A stretch of DNA of 64,000 bases from Tetranychus cinnabarinus (GCA_022266195.1 WHVY01000003.1:7688001-7752000); one strand, 5' to 3'; positions 1 through 14,200 are shown, counted from the stretch's first letter. Translations and numbers: made by a program. Notes: generated by a model not told the origin, from the letters alone.

Positions 1-12
1 TATTTGGAAGTT

Positions 13-39
13 TTCTTCTTCCTTCTTCTTCTTCTTCTT
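13..39 (+). repeat. (CTT)n microsatellite
   Basis: A pyrimidine-rich run of CTT units at the left edge, in non-coding (probably intronic) DNA. Confidence 0.6.
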
Positions 40-1125
40 GAAAAGGTTTATTATTCCAATAAGAGCTTCTATTATTTACTACTTTATTAGTTTTCTTATG
101 CATACTTGTTCATGGTTTGCAATATTCTTGGAATTTTATCGGAGGCAAGAAAAGAAGGAAAAATTTTCTTCTCATCATGTCTATTAGTTTACATCTTTGT
201 GAATATTATTTCACCATTTTCCAAGAGTAAACCCATTTTGCTGGAGTAACAGCTCATAATCATTTTACGCAAATTGTTTTGGATCTCAAGTCTTTATTCC
301 AAAGGCCAACAGCAACCATCTGAATTGAATTTGAATTTTAAAATTTCATGTTTTGTTTTATCCATTTGGTAGAAGAGTTCTGACAAGGTTGAAGTAAATT
401 TTGTAAAATTTGATTCACCGAAAAAGATTTGGTCAGTCGACTCGCAATTTTTCAAATTTAATTTCACGAAGTAAACAGTTGAAGTTGATTCTTAATCTTT
501 AAAATCAAATGAAACTTGGAAACTTTTGGCTCAAAAAATCTCGAAATTTGTGAAAATACTTTTTTCGAGGTTCTTTTTATTAAATCCTGAGTAACACTGG
601 ATTCAATATTCATGATTAGCATTTGAAAGGAAAACTTCTGAAATATTTTCTAACTTCGAAAATATTTTAGCATTTTCTCGGCGATTTGTTTACCAGAATT
701 TTAGATTTTTAAGGCGAACAAAATGCGAACTGAATTTTATGATCTTTTTCATTCATTTTCTGTGGGAATAACATCGATATTCAATTCCATTGAGAAAAAT
801 TTTTGCAGATTTTCTTGATTCACTGAATAATGCTATTCAAGGCTATCGAGACTTTCATTTGGGAATATTTTAGTATCATGATGACTCTGAAAAGAGATAA
901 GTAAAGAATGGTGAAATCGAATGTTGCTCAATAAATTGTAAAATAGTTCATGATTGTTGGTAAAAGTTGCGTGCAATGAATATGCATGTGAAAAGAGAAA
1001 CTCGAAATTGTTTTAAAGCCATTTCTTGCTGACTTGTTTACCATGAAAACTGACTGGGAATCCCGTCACTCCCATCTCTATGGAGTGAAACTTGTAATTT
1101 CATGTTTGATTGGTTGCTGATTTAA

Positions 1126-1385
1126 GGTGTTTCCGATGAAAAATTTATTGAGATTGAATCCGATTCAATGTCAATAAATTGTGACGTTTTGTGACGTCAC
1201 ATTGGATTTTTCCGGTGAAATGTTGATTGGATCCACTTCCGGTGACTTTTTTTGACCTGTGAATGTTTTTTTCAGCCGTCAGATCATTTTTAGAACAAAT
1301 TAAGTTCAAAAATGTCGATGTAAATTGATCTGAATCAACTTTTTTGGATTCAGATAACTCGATCCATTTTTCATCGGAAACACCC
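1126..1385. mobile_element. TTAA-flanked MITE (piggyBac-like target site)
   Basis: A 260-bp element bounded by TTAA at 1122-1125 and 1386-1389. The ends are inverted copies: both start with GG(G)TGTTTCCGATGAAAAAT, and similarity continues imperfectly for about 40 bp to a shared GAATCC. There is no coding sequence of its own, so it would be non-autonomous. TTAA target duplications are typical of piggyBac-type transposons; the assignment to that family is inference. It lies in an intron of the Neto-like gene, and its right end is only about 20 bp before the acceptor of the exon at 1409. Confidence 0.7.
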
Positions 1386-1408
1386 TTAATTGTTTGTTTT
1401 CTCAATAG

Positions 1409-4368
1409 ATGTTTATCCGATTATATCGACATTTCAACGATCACTGCCTTTAATGTTAAAAGATTAGTTGGACGTTATTGTGGTTCCTCTGTGCCTTCAC
1501 CGTTACTCTCAATGCATCCAAGGTCTGAGATTATTTTCAAATCCAATCATGTTATTAGTCGACCAGGATTTTTTGGTTTCTACGAATTTCTCGATGAAAG
1601 TAAGTCCAAACTGCTATTGCCTTTTCACCCAAAGATCAACGTTTTAACAAGATTATTGAAGCACACCAATCAAGTTAACAGTAATCAATAACTAAGCTGT
1701 TAACATTCAAAGAATCATAGATAATGTTCAATTCAATTTCGATTGTTGATTACGAGATTGAAATTTTAAATTCTCGTTCCATTTAAAGTCAAATTTTCTC
1801 AACAATCTTTGAGCTTTCCAAATGATTCTTTCGATTAATTCCAAATGAGTCTTTTCTTATTCAAGGTTTAATTGGTCCGCCATTATCAACAATCAATAAG
1901 GAATGCGGTGGTGAAGAGAAGGGATTTGGCGGAGTTATCAATTCACCCAACTATCCAAACTCATTTCCCAAGCAGATTGATTGCATGTGGCTTATCCGAG
2001 TTGAACAACATCAACACATTTACCTTAGAATAATGCAATTACAATTATTCGGATCGATTGGTAAGAATTGTTTCTAATTCATTGTTGATTAATCAAAATA
2101 CCAAGACAATGAGAAGGTTGAATTTCGCCCATTTATCAAGTCTATTGTAAAGCAAAGCTCAAAAAGAGTCAAAAATGTTTTATTCATTGGAATACATTTT
2201 TTCCTCATTCCATTCAATATTTACCTTTTTCACAATTTTGCTTTTCTCATTTCATTCAAAGTGATAATTTCATCAACTTTTAGACACATTTCAAAGTCTT
2301 TTAATTTAATGTTGATTACATTTTTCAATTTTAAACTTTTAAATTGCAAACAAAAGCTAATAACAATTGAGTTGGTGAGAGGAAAGAGTAAAGATGAAAA
2401 TAATGTTTTCACTGTTGAACAACAAATGTGCAAAATGTAACCTGAAAAGTTGAAACCTTAATGGATTGTCAACATAAATATTGTTGCTTGGGAGTAAATA
2501 TTATCAAATAATAGGCTTGATATAAATACTTTATGGAAACAATTTTGTACTTTCTTGGTTTTTGTAATAGATAATTGAATGAATCAATTAATCTTTATAT
2601 AAAGTAAACAGCGCAAAGAGAGATTAATCAAGTTGATTATTTTGTGTGAAATGATGGAATCCTTTTTAATTCATTTACACAATCAATCAGATTAAGTATA
2701 ATTTTGCCTCTTCTTTATTTCCCCATCAATTACAGCAAACTGTAAAGATGCTCATTTAGCTGTTTATGATGGTTATGAAAATTACGATTATGAACATCAT
2801 GAGCCTAAAAAATATTGTGGTGATCTCAAGTACTATAAAAGTCTGGATGATAAAGTACAATTGAGTGCTAATAACCGTCTATTAATCAGGTTAGTCAACC
2901 ATTTTTAACCCGCAAACTTGGAACTAAATTGATCGTGAAATTCATTTTTTTCTCATTCATTTTATTCTAGATTCAAAAGTGACATTTCAGCTCCACAATG
3001 GGAAGAGCAAGTTTCGTCACAAGAAGTTACTGGATTCAAAATAATATGGACAGCAGTTACATTCAAACCTAAAGGTATGATCATTGTGCTCGGTAAAGTG
3101 ACCTTTATGTCAGTTAGAGGTGCAGTGAGTGAGTGAACAAGTCTTTCACGAAGCATCAAGATTTTAACATCGACAGTTATTGTGTTAGGATCACAAACTG
3201 ACGTAAAAAATATTCCTCATTGAATGGTTTTTGAATATAATCTTATTGAATTGTTTTATCTATTTTTTAAATGCTCTCCATCATTTCATCTGGATTTCAT
3301 GTCTTCGCATGATGGGGTTAAAGGCCAATGTAACGATTTTTTGTGCAGTAAAAGTGAATTCTGTTTGACGCCAAACAGTGGATCAACATGTAAACGCAAA
3401 GAATATTTTTGCATCGATAAATCATTGAAGTGCGATGGAACGCCTCATTGTAGTGAACAAGATTCAAGTGATGAAGACCTATGTAAGTAAAGAAAATCTT
3501 AAAAACGGAAAAATTAATCAACATGAAAGTCTCAAGCAATTTGGGAATATATTTTTGTTTCCAATGATGGAAAATGTAAAATTTGAAAACGTTGAAAAAC
3601 TAAACAAAAAACGCTTCAACTCTTGTAACAGTTTGTTGGTAAAATGGACTTTCAAATATTGAAATATTGTTTTAAAAGTGTAAACCTTTTCTTTCAGGTA
3701 ACGTTTCCTATCGTTTGTACATAATTTCAAGTTTAATTGGAACAAGTTTAATTGCTTTAATGTTGACCTGTTTCATCTGTCACCGTAAACGCAAATATCA
3801 TCGATCCCTTCAAAATGGACTTCACGGTTCACAATCGTCTGCTTTTACTCTGAAAACATCAGACGGTTCAATAAGTGTCAAACATTTGAGCCACAGTCCA
3901 CAGTCTTCCTCACTGATGATTGATCAGGCAACCGGACCTGAGCTGTTGTTGCCCCTTGAAACGTATTACCATTCATCGGAAAAGGAAACCTTTTTCCCTT
4001 GCAAAGAGACACCACTGATGGGGTCAAAGATGAAAAAGTCAACAGGATCACCAGTTCATTATCCAACTGGATCACTACGAACACCCAAACACTTGGCCAA
4101 CAGTCACAAGCAAAACCCTCTCCTTTCAGGTAAACCCGTGTCATCACCATCACTGGGTAACATTGCCTCCTCCTGTTCATCCCTCATTCAACCCGGTAAA
4201 GTTCAACCCTGTTCAATTCATGGCCATGGATCAAATTTATTTCAAGTGCCTCCTTCCCTTTGTCCTTCCCATCAAAATTTGTACACTTCACATGTAATAT
4301 CAAACAGCCTTGGGACATCGAGAGAGTTGAAAGCCAACACCATCTCTTTGGTTAACCTTAAATCTTGA
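1409..4368 (+). CDS. CUB-CUB-LDLa single-pass membrane protein, Neto-like (5' part missing)
   Basis: Joined exons 1409-1599, 1866-2060, 2736-2889, 2971-3074, 3324-3482 and 3698-4368 stay in one frame and give the last 490 residues. The first visible exon is the second half of a CUB domain (CLSDYIDI, then a YCG). A complete second CUB follows (CGG, SPNYPNSFP, CMW, YDGY, KYCG), then an LDL-receptor class A repeat with the acidic SDEDLC end, a transmembrane helix (about IISSLIGTSLIALMLTCFIC) and a basic stop-transfer HRKRK. The cytoplasmic tail of about 190 residues is rich in Ser, Pro and His. CUB-CUB-LDLa-TM is the architecture of Neto, the auxiliary subunit of ionotropic glutamate receptors; a role at synapses or neuromuscular junctions is inferred from that. 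The signal peptide and first half of CUB1 lie left of the window. The acceptor before the LDLa exon has a weak pyrimidine tract, so that boundary is the least certain. LEV-10/SOL-type CUB proteins are the main alternative. Confidence 0.8.
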
Positions 4369-5230
4369 ACAAAGGCGATCGTCTACATGATCAAGTGTTA
4401 AGAACAGAGTTGAAATGCTCTTCAAACTCATCTTTACCCAGAAATATACTCATTAGGAACCATCATTTACAATTTGCTTTTCATTCAAAAAATATCTTCC
4501 AGTTGGTTTTCTGGTTCTGTCAAAAGTCTCGAAATTGTGGGAAATTGAATTTTTGTTTGAAAATGTTATTCAAAGCGCCAATTGACAATCATTGGAAATG
4601 TTCACAAACTAATTGTCAATCATTTTGTTATCAACTCTTAACAATTGAATTGAAAACCAAAAGATTACTTGAAACTGGATTCAGTTACATTTACCTATTG
4701 TATCTTCCATGCAACAGCCTGAAGCAACAACAGGAATAACGAAAAGAAAAAGTCATCGCTCAACTTCTTTTTTTCTGGTTTTCTGGTTTTTCCTCTCATC
4801 AATTTCACACAATTTTTCATTCTGCCAATAACTGCCAATGAATAATACCAAACTAATGAAACTAAAGAAATGAGAGAAAACAAATTCCAATCAATATTAT
4901 CAAAATTCACTCCCAGTCTGTTGATTTTCCTAATTTTTATTCCAACCTTTTGTTTAACTTTGTGTTGAAACTTGTAAACAGACTTTAAATTTTCGATTTT
5001 AAATTTTTTCTAGAAAAAAAATGGTTTGAAATCAATTTTACTAATAAAATGTTTGAATTTGCAAAAAAAAGCTTTCAATTTTGATCAATTTTTTGTGGGG
5101 AAAAAACTTCTTTATTCAATATGAATTTCAATCTTGATTTTGTCTCTTTTTTTGGTTTATTTACAATAATCTGGTTTCCATTTGATTACCAAATTTTTGG
5201 CCATTGTTTCGTTAACCAAATATTTACAGT
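4369..5230. other. Convergent 3' ends of the Neto-like and NOX genes
   Basis: Non-coding. AATAAA on the plus strand at 5043-5048 could end the Neto-like transcript. AATAAA on the minus strand (TTTATT at 5156-5161) lies about 70 bases past the NOX stop. The two transcripts would therefore end within about 100 bp of each other. Confidence 0.5.
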
Positions 5231-8200
5231 TTAAAAGCCAAAATCTTCATGTTTAAAGACGAAATGACTTCCAGATAAGTTCATTGAATGGCAAGTTTTC
5301 TTGACTTCTCGGCGCATATTTAAAGGTCCAGAGCAAAAGACTGAAACTCTGTGAAAGAGAAAAGTTTAATTATTCATTTGAAACAGTTTACGATGAACGA
5401 ACATGATTTTTTCGATTTCCATTTTTTTTCTAACATTGATTCTGAAACTCTTGGACACTTTGCTCAAAAATATTTAGCTTTTGTTGCTGCCTTCTTCAGG
5501 TGCTTTCGTTTGGGTAAATGTTTGCCTGACTTTGGTTTGTTTCAAGTTTATTCATTGAAAATCATTTTTCGATGTTGATCTATTATTAGTTTGTTGGTAA
5601 TCCATTTCCTATTAACTAAATCTGATGATAAAGAGGAGGAGGAAGAAAAGGATGAGGATGGAATGGTTAATGAAAAGCTACTCCAAATTAAGGTGAACAT
5701 GAACAACATTAGACTGGGAGTTGGAAGGAAAGAGAACAAAAAAGATAGATATGGATGGATGAATAGAGAAACCATGGAAGGAGATGAAGATGAGAATGGG
5801 AAAAGTGATGACGATAATGATGAGGAGGAAGAAAAAGAAACGGAGGAAAAAATTGAGAGGAACAGAGTTCTGATAAGAAATGGAATGAGAAGGTTTGCTG
5901 AGAAAATGAACAAGACAAACAGGGCAAACAGAATCATGGAATATAATCAATATTGATGCCAATTGAAATGAGTGGATAAAAATGATGAACAAATGATGAT
6001 CATGTTGAGAGATGTTGGTGTGATCCAGGAGGGCAAAGGGAATGAAAGATTAAAATAAAAATATAATTTCGCCAAGAATAAATGTTCACTTGTACCAATT
6101 ATCATTTCATGTTTCACGGTTGATCTTGTGTTTAAAGTTCATTTGATATCAAGATGAACCTTGTCTTTAATCAAATTTTGAATGAAATTAAGTGTAACTG
6201 TGAGATAGAATGAGGAAAAATGGGAAAGGTGAAAAGTCTTTTTGTCAGCTAAATGTTGTGTTTCATTTGATAATATTGATAAATCATGAATTCATATTCA
6301 CACCATAAGTTGAACTTGGGATGAATTTTTAATAAATTTTGTTTTGTCTTAAAGTCATTTAAATGTTTGTTGAAAAGTCAATTGCAGAAGCTTTTCTGGT
6401 TAAAATGTCCATTTTTCATTTGTGACTCTTTTGAACCAGAAATTTACCCAAAATTATTGCTAATCAATTGCTTTAAAGTTGTTGAAACCTTCACTGGATC
6501 ATTTACATTTCAAAACTATTCAGTTATTGAACTTTTGATTACTTTAGTAACACAATGTCGAGCTTTTGTCATTGAAACCAAATCAACATTTTCAACTTTT
6601 ATTTTCATTCTTAGGGTTGTCTCTGGTGAATGATGAACAATGCTATATGAGGCGAAAAAACATGGAAATGATTCTTCATGTTCAGTGGGTGGTTAAGGCT
6701 TTGACAATTTATTATTATTACTTACTTTTGCTGTTGATGGGTTCGCTGTAATTGTTGAAAGATTGCCCTCAATTTGGGTTTACCCAGGAAAATTGAATTA
6801 CGAAGCAATTTGTTTATCAACATTTCATCTTGAACACCCAATCGATTAACATTAACCAACATTGTCTCCTGGCTCTCTTGGGTTAAATAGATTGTCAAAC
6901 GAAAGGGACTTCGTTGAGTGCAGCGTTTAATTGACTTTGATTTGCAGTTAATTTTGATGGCGAAGAGAGGAAAAAGGAAGAAAAAATTATTCAATTAATG
7001 GCTGAACAAGAAACATGGATTGATTATGTTTAGTCTATAATTAATTATGGTGACAATTAATTTACAGTTAATGATGAAAAGCATCCCAAAAGGCAAATAC
7101 AAATTGCAAGTGTTGAAGCTTACAGTTGAAGCAATTGTTCAACTTGGATTGCACTTTGATTACAGTGATTAATTGAACCAATTGCAACATTGAAATTGAA
7201 TTAGGTGTTCGTTTCATGGAAAGGGATGAAACTGTGTGTCTCCTCAAATTTTAAAACATATAACTGTCGAAGGATAAAATAATGTCGACAAGTTGAACAG
7301 GGAAGACAGAAAAAAAAGTTGCATTTTCCATGAGAAAATGTGATATTCTTTTCTATTTTCCACATTGAATTTCATGATAACATGATATGACTTTTGTTTC
7401 CTCTTTTTCTCATTCTTTTCATCATTGAAGTTGACATTTTTTTCCTTCCAGGCTTGAGATTGATTGTTACTCTTATCTCGAGTAAACAACAATGAGAAAG
7501 TGAAATGAAAGCGAAAATAAAAATGCTCAAAAGTAGAAAAAGTTTTCATCTTTTGGGATAAAAAACAGTCGAGTTCAATATTATCATTATTATCCTTCCC
7601 TGTTTACTTCATCAAACCAGATTCTGTTTCATCTTTTTTTCAAGTTTCATGCTTTCTCATTTCAACCCAAAGCATCAACTAAGTGCTGTTATTATTTTTA
7701 TTTTGCCAATTATTCGATATTTTCTGATGATAAAATGTCAAGACCAAGTTAATTTAATATCTACTAACTTGCGATCATTAAAGTTGATTTAAATAAACTA
7801 ACAATTTAAGATGATAACAGATTTAAATGTGTTTCAAAGTCTTAATTTTGGCTCAATTTTTGGATAATATCTCTTTATTTTGCATTATTATTGGGACAAA
7901 AAACTGATTAAACTTAAAACGATCATTTCAAGTCTTCGATTCGATTCTACCGATTTTTGCCTTTAAAAATCGACAAGAATCGATCAATAAAAATCGCTTC
8001 GCCAATTAAGTCAGGTTTATTGTGATTAATTAATAAATTTTTGATCAAATATCCAATTAAAGCAAAACAGTTATTCGAATTGAATTATCTGATTTAAATC
8101 TGAAATTCATTGATGGAAAGAAACTCTGATAAAAAAATCGATTCCCTTGCAAATTTTAGATTCGATCATTACTAAAATCGATTTTGCTTCGCCATTCTTT

Positions 8201-11200
8201 GCCTAATCTAACCCAATCTAACCTAAGCAAACATTAAAACCTAAACCAATTACAATGAATTATGGACAACTCAATGATTTTCATCTGATTATTCTGCATT
8301 GTTATTGCAACGAAAAATGTCCGCATTTACATCAATTGCATTAATCACGCTAATCATCGTGATCCAAAAACTTCACCAATAAAACTTGTTTTGCCGTTAC
8401 TTGAAGGGCATTTGTGATCAAAAATTGTAATCTTCATCATTCATGTTGGACAATTTATTCCATGTTTTTGCTTGAATTTTCTTTAACGTTGGCTTATTCC
8501 TATCAAAACACAATGAAACCTTTCATGATGTTTATCTTGTGAAACAGCAATAATCCCAGAACAAAATTGATCGTCTCAATAAACCTGATTAACTATGATA
8601 ATTTAGAGTTTGCACTCATCAAGCCAAATGATTGCCTGAATGACACGTTTTGCACCATGCTTATTTGAATAAACTTCATTTATATTAATTTTGGGTTTCA
8701 ATTGAATAATGCATCCAATAATGATGCGATCCAGTGATTATAAGTGTAGTTGATTAGATTCTTAACACAAGTTGATTATTCAACAATTTTTGCTATTTAT
8801 CTTGCCATTCAAATAATCAGGATTCATCATTTATTTTGCATTTCCATTTAATTCCTATTCCAAATCAAACATAATCTCTTTGCACTTGAGTTGATCAGAT
8901 TAATGTTTAAACATTAACCCATTCCTGGTACATAATTGGACCAATTGAAAGTTGTAATAAGATAATCTGAACAATATTGAAAAATTAATGATATTTGTTT
9001 ATAATCGAGTTAATCTTGGCTATTGAAACTATTGAATGCTTTAAAAACAGATTCGAGTAAAAGTTTCAACTAAAGCCACTTGAATCGTCTAACAGTTGAA
9101 TCAAGATTACAACTCTTGTAACATTATAATAGGCTTTGCTAGTAACTTGATTATCATTGAATAAAAAATGGTTAAATTTGGGTTGTAATTGAATAGAGCA
9201 AATTAGTTCTGAAATTAAAAGTTTCCTCAACCATTTTGGTTTCTGGTTCTTCAAAGTGCAATTCAGATTAATGGTTAATAATGTAAATAATTGTCGTTTA
9301 ATCCTAAATGGCAGATTAATGTTGAAATGTTATCTTTTTTTGTTATCATTTACCTGAGAGGTTCCATATACATGAGCCAGTGTTTCAATGAATCCTGATA
9401 GATTGGATACATTGCGACAAATCCAAATGAAATAAAGCTTTTCAATCTTCACTGATTTGGCAGTTAACATGTCGGGATATGATCTGTAATTAAAGCCAAT
9501 AATGATTAGTAAATTTGTAACATGTCATTATTTATCCTTTGCGATTGATCAAAATATAAAAGCAGATTCAATTGGTTCAAACCCATAATCACGATTCCCA
9601 AACAGAAACTTGCATGAATGTCGAGACAAAAAATATTGATTAAATGTTCAAAGAGTTTTACATCAACATCAACCTAAGAGTAACATTGAAATATCTTGCA
9701 ACAATCAACCAAGAACTTAAGTCGATCATAACCAATAAATTGCGAAAAAAGTTGGTTAACTTAAGGTCATTTTCAATCTGGATTGAATTCAAAATACTGT
9801 GGAGTTACTGGTCATTCAATTTTCATTTTAAACTCAACTTTAGCCATCAGTTGAACTACAACACGAACATAAATAAGCATCGTTTCAATGGCAAAACTAC
9901 TTTAACAGACGCATTTATTATTTGCTAAACTTTATGAAAACATTTGAGTAAACATTTGAATTGCATTAACATTGATATTTCTAGTATTCATTGAATGCTA
10001 AAATTAGTTGGCGTATTCAGAATTTTTGTTTCGATTAAACGACTTTAATGAGTACATCGTTTACCAGTTTTTTGATTAGTCAAAAAGTAGAACCAGTTTC
10101 TGAAATCTTTCAATTTATGGCAACAATATTCTGTATCATCAATAATCTTGATCATTAATCATCGCAAATGAAGCAAATGAAGGAAAATGAATTGAATATC
10201 AACTTTTTGCTTCTGTTTCAATGGATCTCTTCGTCTTGTAATAACAATTACAAACAAGCAAATTTGCGTTTTACCTTGCTTAAAGCAATGAGACAATAAA
10301 AAAAGATGAACTTGGAATTGGAATTATGATGATTTTCACTCTCTGAATCTGAAAGACACAATTGTTGACAGAAAGAGCATAAACAAAAAGAAAATGGAAC
10401 AGAAAGAAGAAGTAAAAAGGAAAACCTTTTATTGAGTTTTGTGTCTTTTTTTCATTATTATCATTTCGTTGGCAATTATTTCCTCAAACAGAACCAAAAG
10501 ACATCCCAGTGTTTCCCAAAAATCATACAGTAAACATATCGATCACCTTTTTTCTTGATCATTCTCATTCTCATCATCATCAACCCATAAATATGGTCAA
10601 CTATTAGCAGGAACAAATTCACCGAAGAAAACAAAAACATGAAAAGAAAAGTTATTTTCTTTATTCCCTCAACATTGTGACAGTAAAAATGATGACAAGA
10701 TGAGCTCAGGTAATGGTGGTCATATTTAGTAGTTAATATCTGGTTTGATTGGGTAAAAAGAGAGGAAAGTTTACTCTCAAGAGCTTTTACCAATTCCTAT
10801 TGTTGAGCTTTTATTAATTCATTTGAACATGAACAGTTGAAAATGCTTACGATTCTGTGAATATTATTGAGAGGTTGAGAGTTACTCTTGAATTGTTTCC
10901 TGTCAAATGTATTAGCTGTTGGCTTATTTGCTTTCAACGTAAATACTCGATGAACATGAAATGAATGGTTAAGTTCAAGTTTCAAGTTTTTCCTGTTGTT
11001 TTCCTGGCCAACCTTTTGTTTTCGTATTCAACTGTAAATTATTGTTTCACATGGGATAAAATCATGAACCTGGAAATGAGTCGACTTTTCAATTGACTTT
11101 TACTGTTCAATCTTGAAAATCCTTCAATGTTGTTCAGACTTTGGACTATCTTTTTTTTTCTCTAGACTTCAAACTTTACAGATGAGTTTCTGATTCTGAT

Positions 11201-14200
11201 GGAAAGCAACACATTTTCACGTCTTTTTTTTCATTTATCTTTCAAAGGATGGAATCAGGGTAAAAGGTAAAGGTGGAAAAGGAAAAAGAAAATTGCTCAA
11301 AAGAGTTTAAAAAGATTTTCTCAGTTGACTGATTCTCTTGGATTTACAGTTCCAATGGGATTTCTGTTTTATCTTTTTCCCTGTAAGAAGCAAGTTTAGA
11401 GAGAGAAAAGGTATCATGAAATAAGTATTCTCATCATGAATTTTGATGATAGATGGATCTGTATTATAAAAGGAAAAGTATAACAATTTGAAAATGAAAG
11501 AAAATATTAAAGGTTAACTTTCACTTTGCAATTCTGGTCAAGAAGGGAACTTCAAGATGATGATGAAGAAAAGATGAACAGGATAAAAGGTGAACATTCT
11601 TGTAAACCTATTAAAAGGTGTGCTTAAGATGATTTCAGGTTGCAGGTTAACAGTAACTTGTGGTAAGATATTGCAAGAGGTTAGCCGTAGTTGCCTCAGA
11701 ATCCAATGAACATGATATCAATCAAATGCTCTCGTCGATCTACTTCAATCTATTGAATTGTAACTGAGCGTTAAGGCTATCAGAAGTAACTTGATACGAA
11801 CCCGAACCGACTTTTGAATAAAAGCATTTAATTTGCTAATTCTGTGGGTTAGTCAAACCATTCAAGTTTATTCACTTTCTTTCAGTAGATTTAGAGGTTT
11901 CTATTCAGTCTATGATCGAAAGTGTTTTGGTTTACTTCGCAATTGGCACTACTTTAAAATTGGAAGGAGATTTTGAAAAAGAAATGTATTCTTTGATTCG
12001 GTCCTATGAGTATTTGTAAGTCGCTTTATAAACTGTGTGTTTGATGGAAAGATTTTTGTGTTTCTCAAATCGATTAAACTAAAGTAACTTGAAATACTTT
12101 TCAATCAAACTCAAGTGCATGTCACTTTGCTATCAAAAGTCATCAGCTTTTCCTGCTGCTTGAGTTGTATCCTGTAATGACTTTATACAAACTTGGGTTT
12201 CAAAGAGTTTTGCGTGTAAATCTGATTATGAATGCATCAGGTTTCCTCTTCTCATATAAGAGATGAAATTTAGTGTTCAATGTCTCATGTTCAGTGCATG
12301 TTATCATTTGACAATTATGAGGTTTACTCGATTATTAATATTAATTTTGTTTCTGTTTTGGGCTTTGATGCAAAAGAATCACTCATCAAAGTTTAACAAA
12401 TGAAGCAAAAAGCGAAACATGACCTCAAACTGAAAATTTTTCCGGTGAATCTCAATGCTAACTATTGATTAATATCAACTTACACGATTTTATAAACTTG
12501 ATTCGCAAAACTGATTCTTCGAGCACATTTGGTCAAACTAAACAAACGAAACTAACCGGTGAATTATAAACCCGATCTGATTAAATCTTGATTTACTTTA
12601 TATTGTTTTGTCTATTAATTTTCCTTATTGAAGCGACTAAACTCTTCGATGCTGGGTTAATAGTTTACACTTGAAACGTTCAACTCAACCTGAAACTTTA
12701 GCAACAAAAGTTGGTTTGAGTGAAGACAATGGCTTTTCAAGATGTTACTCCAATTTATGCTGGTTTAACATGAAAATGTTTAATCTTGAATAAAACTCGA
12801 AATGAATCGTGATTCTTCTTCATGAAAACTCTGTGAATATCAAGTTGAAGTTAAATGCTCTTGACTCTCTCTGTACGTGTATAATGTTAATTCATGGAGT
12901 GTTTTTGAAACAAATAGACTTTGGTTATTCAATTTTGCGAGTTTTTTTCATAATATCTCATAACAAATGCAAAGTTTTCGAGGAAATTTCAGTTTCATGC
13001 TGTGGCTCTTTTGAACCTACAAATTTAGTAATTGCAAATAATTTATTTATAATTTACCTGAAGAGTGATAGAAATGATATAAAAGGTGTTGCACCGATTC
13101 CACCGGCAATGCAAACGCATATCTTGTGTTTGAGCAAATCTTGCAATGGACTTGAAAATGGACCGTCAATGTACAGTTTAAAGCTTTTCTTCTTCTTTTG
13201 CGACTTTTTGGCTTCCATTGTCGAATCGATTGTTTCACATTTTTGCTCATCAATAAGATTCCCGAGTTTATCTGGTTTAAATGGTTGAGCGAATTGAGAA
13301 GTGAAGTGAAAAATGAATTATATAATAAATGCAGTCGACTCTTGAAATGAATTTATAATACTTACTTGTCCAGTCACCATTTAGTTTAATGTTGAGATTG
13401 AATGTTTCATTGATTCCAACGATTGGTATCTATCATTGAAATGAAATTACATGATGATACAATTAGAGAGGAGGACGAAAGGATTGACAATTGTAAACAG
13501 TTACCGATGAAAGTGAAAATGGATGCCATTCAAGGGTTGATATACGAGGACATTTAAGGTAAACATATTGACCAGGTAATGAGTGTTTGATTATCGATTG
13601 GTTTCCCTTAATTTGCGCCAATTCAAGATTAATATGATTCTCTGCTATTGATGAGTTAATCAGTGTAATTGATTTACGTCTTCTCCATAAACGCAGTACA
13701 ATATCAATTGTGTAGATAAATAATGAAAATGAAAGCCAAATCCAAGTCTATTGACATGGAGTGGAAAAACAAAGCGAGCAAAATAAATTATCAATATTAA
13801 TCAATGCAGGTTTACCTTTCAACTTACACATGGATTTAAGGGTTTAAAAATTGGAGGATCACAGGGAAGGTGTTGTGAGGTTAAATTGAAACTTTTGGGA
13901 AACTCTGTGGTTCCATTCACATGAGTGGTTAAATTTAATTTAATTTCATCACAACCAATTGTGTGTTGATCTAGATTGGTTTGCTCCTTTAAAAGTCCCC
14001 TATCAATGGAAAGGCAAACAATTAGACATTGAATAAGGGCAATACAATACCATTTTTGATGCAGAGACAGCTTCATATCAGGTCGACCGTAAAGACTAGA
14101 CAAGCCTCTTAGACTGGTGACAGACTTGCAAGTCAATTGACCCTTGAGATTCAACTTTTGATGCTAAGAGTCGAACCTTGTTGGGATCAAATATCAAGCT

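Larger units (their letters stand above)
1..1408 (+). other. Intron of the Neto-like gene
   Basis: No reading frame here resembles the missing first half of CUB1 or a signal peptide. The stretch ends in the acceptor CTCAATAG just before 1409. Apart from the microsatellite at its start and the MITE at 1126-1385, I see nothing in it. Confidence 0.6.

Noticed and set aside
5591..5956. Plus-strand frame of 121 residues, Glu/Lys/Asp-rich
   Set aside because: Low-complexity purine tract inside a NOX intron; no domain, no splice or promoter support.
8208..8235. CTAACC-like run that recalls arthropod telomere repeat
   Set aside because: Too short and irregular; not a TTAGG array.
12809..13288. Plus-strand frame of 159 residues
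   Set aside because: It is the opposite strand of a NOX exon (13058-13271), which has clear FAD/NADPH-domain coding on minus.
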